Origin: an uncultured Collinsella sp.
Lineage (GTDB): Bacteria > Actinomycetota > Coriobacteriia > Coriobacteriales > Coriobacteriaceae
Length of the DNA stretch: 9,528 bases
NCBI GenBank assembly: GCA_902492825.1
Contig: CABUMZ010000076.1
Coordinates: forward strand, 1-9,528
Direction: 5' to 3'
Position numbers and translations under genes: made by a program. The notes beneath the pieces were generated by a model. The model was given only the letters and a program-made list of their open reading frames with translations, was not told the origin of the DNA and did no database searches. This document shows, piece after piece, positions 4,723-9,528 of the stretch. How positions within the stretch are numbered: position 1 is the first letter of the stretch; each line of letters begins with the position of its first letter.

Positions 4723-7700
4723 TATGCATTCACGACCTTTCCGGTTTCGCGATCGAGTTTTTGCGAGACGACGCGACTGACGCCGTCGGCTTGCATCGAG
4801 ACGCCGTAGAGAACGTCAGCATCCTCCATAGTACGGCGCTGATGCGAGATTACCAAGAGCTGCGTATCGGAACGCAGCACATCGAGGGCGCCGATGAGCT
4901 TGGACAGGTTAGCGTCGTCGAGCGCGGCCTCGACCTCGTCCAGCACATAGAACGGCACCGTACGCGTGCGATACACGGCAAAGAGCAGGGCGAGCGCCGT
5001 CAGGCTCTTCTCGCCACCCGACATGAGCATCATCTTGGTGATGCGCTTGCCGCGCGGCTGCGCCACGACCTCAATGCCCGTCTCGGCCGGATGCTCGGGA
5101 TCGGTCATCTCAAGGTGAGCCTGACCACCCGGGAAGAGCATGGCGAAGATCTCGCGGAAGTTCGCGTCGACCTTCTCAAACGTCACCAGGAACGCCTTGC
5201 GCATCTTGCGGTCGATCGCCACGGTGATCTTGGTGAGCGCCTTGCGCGCGCTCTCCAGATCGGCCAGTTGCTCCTCGATGTAGTCGGCGCGGCGCTTGAG
5301 CTGCTCGTACTCCTCCATGGCGACCTGGTTCACAGGGCCCAGGTTGTTGATCTGGCGCACGAGTTGGTTAAGCTCACGCTCGGCGGCGTCGCGATCGGTG
5401 GGCGCCGGCAACATGAGCGCTTCCTCGAGCACCGTGGTACCGTCGGCGGTGATGGCCTTGATGGCAGCCTCGACCTGCACCTCGAGCTTGCCGCGTGCGA
5501 CCTTGAACTCGTTTTGCGTCGCGGTGGCGGCATCGACCCGCTCCTTGGCGCGGGCGACCTCGGTCTTGGCGTCCTCGATGGTCTTCTTCAGTGAAGCCGA
5601 GTCCGCCTCCTCAAGCGTTGCCTGGTCACGCAGACGCGCAGCCCAGTCCGAGGCGCGCTCCAACAGGGCAGAGTAGCGCTCGTGCATGGGATCGACGCGA
5701 AGGCGCAGCAGCTCGAGCGAGCGCGAGGCCTGACGCGTCCCGCGGATACGACGGTCGATACCCTCCAGACGATGCTCAAGATCGGGCACACGGCCCTTCA
5801 GCGAACGCAGGCGCTCACTCGTCTGAGCCAGGCGCACCTTTGCGTCGGCAAGCTTTCCGGCGGCCTCGGAATCGTCGCGACGCACGCGATCGAGCTCGTC
5901 GTTGGCTTCGGCAATCTGGAGACCCAGGTCGCTTGCCTGCGCACGGGCCTCGTCGCGCGAACGGGTGAGCTCGTCCACGCGCGGACGTGCGGCACGAACG
6001 GCCTCGGCAGCTTGCTCGCGGCGCTTAGAAATCCGTACCCGCTCGACCTCGGCATTGTTGGCACTCTGCTCCAGGCGGCCGATCTCGGACAGCAGGGAGC
6101 GACGCTCGCCCTCAAGGCGGGCAATCTCGCCGGCAGCATCGCCCTCCGCAGCACGGGCCTCCTCAACTGCCGCATTGGCCTCGACGACCTGATCAGAAAC
6201 ATGCTCAAACGCGGCAGCAAGATCGGGCTCCAGGCCTTCCAGCTCGCGGATACGACGCTTGCGCTCCAGGGCGCCCGAAGCCTCGCCGGCATCAAGCCCC
6301 ACGCGAACCAGGCCGCCGCAGGCAACGCGTGCGCCATCGGGAGTCACATAAGTCGCGCCATCAACGACCGGCGCGGACAGCGCGGCGGCCAAGTCGTCGA
6401 CCACGTAATAGCCGCCGAGCAATGCCTCGACGACCGGACCGTAGCCCGCACGCACGGACAGACGATCAACAAGACGGGTACCGGCGGCACCCTCGGCAGC
6501 CGCAGAGCCGCTCACGCTGCGCGCCACCAGCAGCGCCTCGCCCGAGGCCTTCTTCTGGTCCAGGGCGGCGCGACCGGCGCGCTCAAGTGCGGCAGCATTA
6601 TCGAACAACAGGGCATCGATATCGCCGGCGAGCAGCTGCTCAACCAGGCCCTCAAGCTCACGCGGCGCCTCGAGCACATCGCCCAGACGGCCCGAAACAT
6701 CGTCGCCCAGCGCGCCCACCAGACGGCTTACGAGCGGCGAACTGTCGGCCATGCGAGCATCGAGCTTCTTTTGGCTGGCAAGCTCCGAGCGCACCTCGGA
6801 CAGCTTGTTGCGCGCCTCGCTCTCGCGATTACGCAAGTCCTTAAGGGCCGCACGAGCGACCTCAGTGGCCTCGCGCGCATCTATCTGGGCCTGGCGGGCC
6901 TGATCGAGTGCGCCTTCGAGCTCCCCAGCACGGTCGCGGCGGCTATCAAGCGATGCCGTGACCTCCTCGAGCTGCTCATCGATCTGCTCCAGGCGCGAGG
7001 CATACATGTTGTCCTCGACCTCGGCGTTGCTCAGCGAGTCCTTCACCTTGGCGAGCTCGAGCGCGGCGTTATCGGCCACGCGCTGCACATCGCGCTGCTC
7101 GCGCGTAAGCTGCGAAATCTGATTGTCGAGCGCAACGCGACGCTCGTGGAGCTCGGCGGCGGCAGGACCAGCGGCATCAACGTCCTCCTGGGCCTGCATA
7201 TGCGCGCCGGTCACTTCCTCGAGCTGAGCACGTGCGTCCTCGAGCTCCTCGACCACGCGACGGCGCTGATGCTCGGAGCTTGAGATCTGGCCGCGCATGT
7301 CGGACAAGCGCGACACCATGTTATGGCCCTTTTCCTCGAGCAGACGCATGTCTGAGTTAATGCGACCGACCACATCTTGCATATGGCGGCGCTGCTCGCC
7401 CAAGTCGCCCACAAACAGGCCCTTTTCTTCGAGCATAACTTGGAGCTTCTCGAGCTCACGCTCCTTTTCACCCAAGCGGTATTGCGCAAGCTCAAGCTCG
7501 GCGGCGCCCTCCTTAGAGCGGCTCTCCAGGTCGTTCCACTGCGATTGCAGCGAACGCAGCTCGTCGACGGCCAGCATCTGCGTAAGCTCGTTCGCGCGCG
7601 AGGACAGTTCTTTGTACTTGCGCGCGCGATCGACCTGACGCTCCAGCGGCCGCAGCTGACGGGCAATCTCCTTATTGATGTCGCGGGCACGGGTCAGGTG

Positions 7701-8258
7701 CTCGTCCATCGATTTAATCTTTTTGAGCGCACGTTCCTTGCGACGCTTGTGTTTGGAAATGCCGGCGGCCTCCTCAATGAGGGCACGGCGCTCCTCGGGG
7801 CGGCTCTGCAAAATGGCATCGAGCTTGCCCTGGCTGATGATGGAATGCGTATCCTTGCCCAGTCCCGAATCGTGCAGGATGTCCTGAATGTCCATCAGGC
7901 GGCATGGACTCGAGTTTATGAGGTACTCGCTTTCGCCCGAGCGGTACATACGACGGGTGATAGCGACCTCGTCAAAGTCGACAGGCAGCATATGGTCCGA
8001 GTTATCGAGCACCAGCGTGACCTCGGCCACGCCCACCGGCTTGCGCGCCGACGAGCCCGAGAAGATGACGTCTTCCATGGCCTGGCCGCGCAGCTGCTTG
8101 GCGCTCTGCTCGCCCAGGACCCACAGAATCGAGTCGGAGATGTTCGATTTTCCCGAGCCGTTGGGACCGACGATGACGGTCAGGCCCGGCTCAAACGTCA
8201 TATGGGCGCGGTCGGCAAACGACTTGAACCCTTTGAGCGTGAGGGACTTGAGATACAC
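4722..8258 (-). CDS. smc: Chromosome segregation/condensation ATPase Smc
   Basis: Forms the ring-shaped ATPase that, with ScpA and ScpB, organises and separates replicated chromosomes. The 1178-residue length is normal. It shows Walker A GPNGSGKSN (31-39), the Q-loop region ISQGKLDAIL (141-150), a long coiled coil (about 165-505), a hinge (about 507-663, rich in Gly/Ala), the returning coiled coil (about 664-1000), the ABC signature LMSGGEKSL (1078-1086), Walker B YVLDEVEAALD (Asp1107, Glu1108) and the H-loop VISHQRR. The start is GTG at 8258, supported by the typical MYLKSLTLKGFKSF beginning. An AGGAG lies only two bases before it, closer than usual, which together with GTG may keep translation low. 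It begins ten bases after the rnc stop and overlaps ftsY by one base. scpA and scpB are not in the window. Confidence 0.98.
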   Translation of the reverse strand: MYLKSLTLKGFKSFADRAHMTFEPGLTVIVGPNGSGKSNISDSILWVLGEQSAKQLRGQAMEDVIFSGSSARKPVGVAEVTLVLDNSDHMLPVDFDEVAITRRMYRSGESEYLINSSPCRLMDIQDILHDSGLGKDTHSIISQGKLDAILQSRPEERRALIEEAAGISKHKRRKERALKKIKSMDEHLTRARDINKEIARQLRPLERQVDRARKYKELSSRANELTQMLAVDELRSLQSQWNDLESRSKEGAAELELAQYRLGEKERELEKLQVMLEEKGLFVGDLGEQRRHMQDVVGRINSDMRLLEEKGHNMVSRLSDMRGQISSSEHQRRRVVEELEDARAQLEEVTGAHMQAQEDVDAAGPAAAELHERRVALDNQISQLTREQRDVQRVADNAALELAKVKDSLSNAEVEDNMYASRLEQIDEQLEEVTASLDSRRDRAGELEGALDQARQAQIDAREATEVARAALKDLRNRESEARNKLSEVRSELASQKKLDARMADSSPLVSRLVGALGDDVSGRLGDVLEAPRELEGLVEQLLAGDIDALLFDNAAALERAGRAALDQKKASGEALLVARSVSGSAAAEGAAGTRLVDRLSVRAGYGPVVEALLGGYYVVDDLAAALSAPVVDGATYVTPDGARVACGGLVRVGLDAGEASGALERKRRIRELEGLEPDLAAAFEHVSDQVVEANAAVEEARAAEGDAAGEIARLEGERRSLLSEIGRLEQSANNAEVERVRISKRREQAAEAVRAARPRVDELTRSRDEARAQASDLGLQIAEANDELDRVRRDDSEAAGKLADAKVRLAQTSERLRSLKGRVPDLEHRLEGIDRRIRGTRQASRSLELLRLRVDPMHERYSALLERASDWAARLRDQATLEEADSASLKKTIEDAKTEVARAKERVDAATATQNEFKVARGKLEVQVEAAIKAITADGTTVLEEALMLPAPTDRDAAERELNQLVRQINNLGPVNQVAMEEYEQLKRRADYIEEQLADLESARKALTKITVAIDRKMRKAFLVTFEKVDANFREIFAMLFPGGQAHLEMTDPEHPAETGIEVVAQPRGKRITKMMLMSGGEKSLTALALLFAVYRTRTVPFYVLDEVEAALDDANLSKLIGALDVLRSDTQLLVISHQRRTMEDADVLYGVSMQADGVSRVVSQKLDRETGKVVNA

Positions 8259-8268
8259 GGCTCCTCGC

Positions 8269-8994
8269 TTAAACAGGCTTCTTGTTGAGAATCACGCCGT
8301 TGGTGGTGTAACCCATGCGATCAAGCGCCTCGAGCGCAGCGGCACCCTCGGCCTCCTTCTTGGAGGAACCGGTGCCGCGGCCCTGGCGGATACCGTCGAT
8401 GAGCACCACAGCGGTAAAGGTGGGCGCATGAGCGGGGCCCTCGGAGCCGACCATCTTATACGCGGGAGGCTCGTGGCCGTCGGCCTGCACGCACTCCTGC
8501 AAGAACGACTTAGGGTTCGCGGGATGCTCGGCACGCTCGGAAGCCAGGTGCGGCTTGAGTGTACGGTGGATAAACTCCGCCGCCGCATCCCAGCCGGCAT
8601 CCAGGTACAGGGCGCCCACGAGCGACTCGTAGACGTTCTCGAGCGCCGAATGCAGGCCACGGGCGCCGGTACCGGTCTCGGAGGCACCGAAGATGATGAT
8701 GTCGTCGATGCCCAGCTCATGGGACACCTCGGACAGCGTGGCGCCCGAGACGAGCGACACCTTCAGGCGCGTAAGCTTGCCCTCGTCAAACTCCGGATAG
8801 GACTCAAAGAGCGAGCGGGCAACCACGGCGCCCAAAATGGAATCGCCCAAAAACTCAAGGCGCTCATAACTCGCCGAGACGGGCTGACCTTCCACGGCAG
8901 AAGGGTGCGTGAGCGCCGCGCGCAGCAGCACCTTGTTATTGAACTCGTGGCCCAGGATTTCCTGGGCGCGCGCGAGTCGTTGAGATAAAGCCAA
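8269..8994 (-). CDS. rnc: Ribonuclease III
   Basis: Cleaves double-stranded RNA in rRNA precursors and mRNAs. The 241 residues contain the endonuclease domain (about 5-150) with the signature YERLEFLGDS (43-52; Glu44, Glu47, Asp51), the second catalytic segment ENVYESLVGALYLDAG (119-134; Glu123) and a double-stranded RNA-binding domain (about 161-229, NPKSFLQE to SSKKEAEGAAALEALD). The residue matching E. coli Asp114, a metal ligand, is Asn120 (codon 8637-8635). The start is TTG at 8994: no ATG or GTG fits, and AAGGAGG (9009-9003) lies eight bases before it, inside the last codons of acpP. Translation is therefore probably coupled to acpP. The smc GTG follows ten bases after the stop. Confidence 0.96.
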   Translation of the reverse strand: MALSQRLARAQEILGHEFNNKVLLRAALTHPSAVEGQPVSASYERLEFLGDSILGAVVARSLFESYPEFDEGKLTRLKVSLVSGATLSEVSHELGIDDIIIFGASETGTGARGLHSALENVYESLVGALYLDAGWDAAAEFIHRTLKPHLASERAEHPANPKSFLQECVQADGHEPPAYKMVGSEGPAHAPTFTAVVLIDGIRQGRGTGSSKKEAEGAAALEALDRMGYTTNGVILNKKPV

Positions 8995-8997
8995 GAC

Positions 8998-9240
8998 TTA
9001 GGCCTCCTTGGCGTTTTCAATAGCGTCGACAGCGTCGGCGACAGAGTTGAGCGACAGCAGGGTCTCGTCATCGATCTCGAGGTCGAACTCGTCCTCGATG
9101 GCCGTCACCAGCTGCAGACGCTCGAGCGAATCGGCATCGAGATCGTCAAAGGTAGTCTCGTCGCTAATGTCGGCGACATCGACGCCCAGAACGTCAGCGG
9201 CGACTTCGGCGATCTTATCGAAGATTTCGGAGCGGTCCAT
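8998..9240 (-). CDS. acpP: Acyl carrier protein
   Basis: Small acidic carrier of growing acyl chains in fatty-acid synthesis, cytoplasmic, used by PlsX encoded upstream. The 80 residues contain the phosphopantetheine attachment Ser38 in DLDADSLERLQLV, and the helical layout and acidity are typical. Helix II reads DSLERLQLV rather than the common DSLDxVELV, so the usual partner-recognition Glu after Val is Gln here. Start ATG at 9240 follows a GAGGAAG sequence four bases upstream. The last codons (AAG GAG GCC TAA) double as the ribosome binding site of rnc. Confidence 0.96.
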   Translation of the reverse strand: MDRSEIFDKIAEVAADVLGVDVADISDETTFDDLDADSLERLQLVTAIEDEFDLEIDDETLLSLNSVADAVDAIENAKEA

Positions 9241-9276
9241 AGCGCTTCCTCTCGTATTGCGTGAACATCAACGAGC

Positions 9277-9298
9277 TGGCGCCGCAAGCGCAGCGCCA
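9277..9298 (-). promoter_or_regulatory. Hairpin in the acpP leader
   Basis: TGGCGC and GCGCCA pair perfectly and the stem extends inward by a T-G wobble and two G-C pairs to a four-base loop, about nine pairs in total. No U tract follows, so it is not an obvious terminator. It lies between the probable acpP promoter and its start codon and could stabilise the messenger or regulate it. Confidence 0.5.
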
Positions 9299-9311
9299 AA
9301 ACACGGTTTTG

Positions 9312-9317
9312 ATTCTA
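9312..9317 (-). promoter_or_regulatory. Possible -10 element for acpP-rnc-smc-ftsY-ffh
   Basis: Minus-strand TAGAAT (five of six to TATAAT), 71 bp upstream of the acpP ATG, in the 124-bp gap after plsX. The -35 region is poor. The gap holds no terminator for plsX, so read-through from upstream is also likely. Confidence 0.4.
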
Positions 9318-9364
9318 CCCCACGACGAAGGCCGCGAAGCACATAACAGCACCCTAACTCGCTC

Positions 9365-9528
9365 CTACAAAACGATGCCGTCCATAGAGTTGGCAACGTT
9401 CTCGACCAGCCCGGCGCGCACGGCCTCCGCCGCGGCGAGCGTACCGTTTTTGACGGCCTCGACCGAGGTGGCACCGTGACCGATCAGGACCACGCCACGC
9501 AGGCCCAGCAGAATCGCGCCACCCTTAG
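9365..9528 (-). CDS. plsX: PlsX phosphate acyltransferase, C-terminal fragment (gene enters from the right edge)
   Basis: PlsX makes acyl-phosphate from acyl-ACP for phosphatidic acid synthesis. The visible 53 residues read KGGAILLGLRGVVLIGHG followed by ATSVEAVKNGTLAAAEAVRA and end ANSMDGIVL with a TAG stop (9367-9365). The GGAxLLGLxGVVxxxHG block and the following helix are characteristic of the PlsX C-terminus. The remainder lies beyond the window. Its place directly upstream of acpP is the common plsX-acpP arrangement and supports the call. Confidence 0.9.
   Translation of the reverse strand, partial: KGGAILLGLRGVVLIGHGATSVEAVKNGTLAAAEAVRAGLVENVANSMDGIVL

Noticed and set aside
3451..4809. 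A 452-codon plus-strand frame over the ffh-ftsY boundary
   Set aside because: Antisense to two well-supported genes, with no recognisable domain.
5682..8288. Long plus-strand frames (5682-7283 and 7377-8288) over smc
   Set aside because: They mirror the codon bias of smc coiled-coil arms; no start signals or family resemblance.

Overview
The window is ordinary, densely coded bacterial chromosome with high G+C content. Gene order plsX-acpP-rnc-smc-ftsY-ffh on the minus strand, frequent GTG/TTG starts, strong AGGAGG-type ribosome binding sites and the protein sequences suggest a Gram-positive lineage. A high-G+C gut actinobacterium of the Coriobacteriia (Collinsella-like) is my best guess, but this is inference from gene content and style and I could not run a search.

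Layout from the left. Positions 1-149 (+) hold a fragment of the translational GTPase TypA/BipA. It stops abruptly inside the invariant RGLIGYRGE block and is joined directly, in opposite orientation, to the 5' part of a dihydrofolate reductase gene (folA, minus, about 150-410). Both genes are cut at the same point, so this is either an assembly chimera or a rearrangement breakpoint. thyA (420-1268, minus) lies just upstream of folA and the two form a folate/dTMP operon. A 165-bp divergent intergenic region with two copies of a TGACATATG-type operator separates thyA from a plus-strand gene (1434-2198). That gene encodes a DUF134 helix-turn-helix domain fused to a NifX/NifB-type (dinitrogenase Fe-Mo cofactor family) domain with a His/Cys-rich tail. 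A hairpin at 2262-2293 probably terminates transcription from both sides.

Positions 2319-9528 are one co-oriented minus-strand cluster. In transcription order it is plsX (3' end only), acpP, rnc (TTG start), smc (GTG start), ftsY and ffh (GTG start). From acpP onward the genes are 0-10 bp apart or overlap by one base. acpP has its own probable promoter and a hairpin leader. The cluster couples phospholipid/fatty-acid synthesis (PlsX, ACP), double-stranded RNA processing (RNase III), chromosome organisation (Smc) and co-translational membrane targeting (FtsY, Ffh).

The most interesting spot is the DUF134-NifX gene. It carries a perfect internal Shine-Dalgarno sequence before an in-frame ATG exactly at the domain junction, which predicts two products from one gene, and it sits behind a paired palindromic operator. 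RNase III also has Asn where the family has a metal-binding Asp. I found no RNA genes, CRISPR arrays, insertion sequences or prophage genes.
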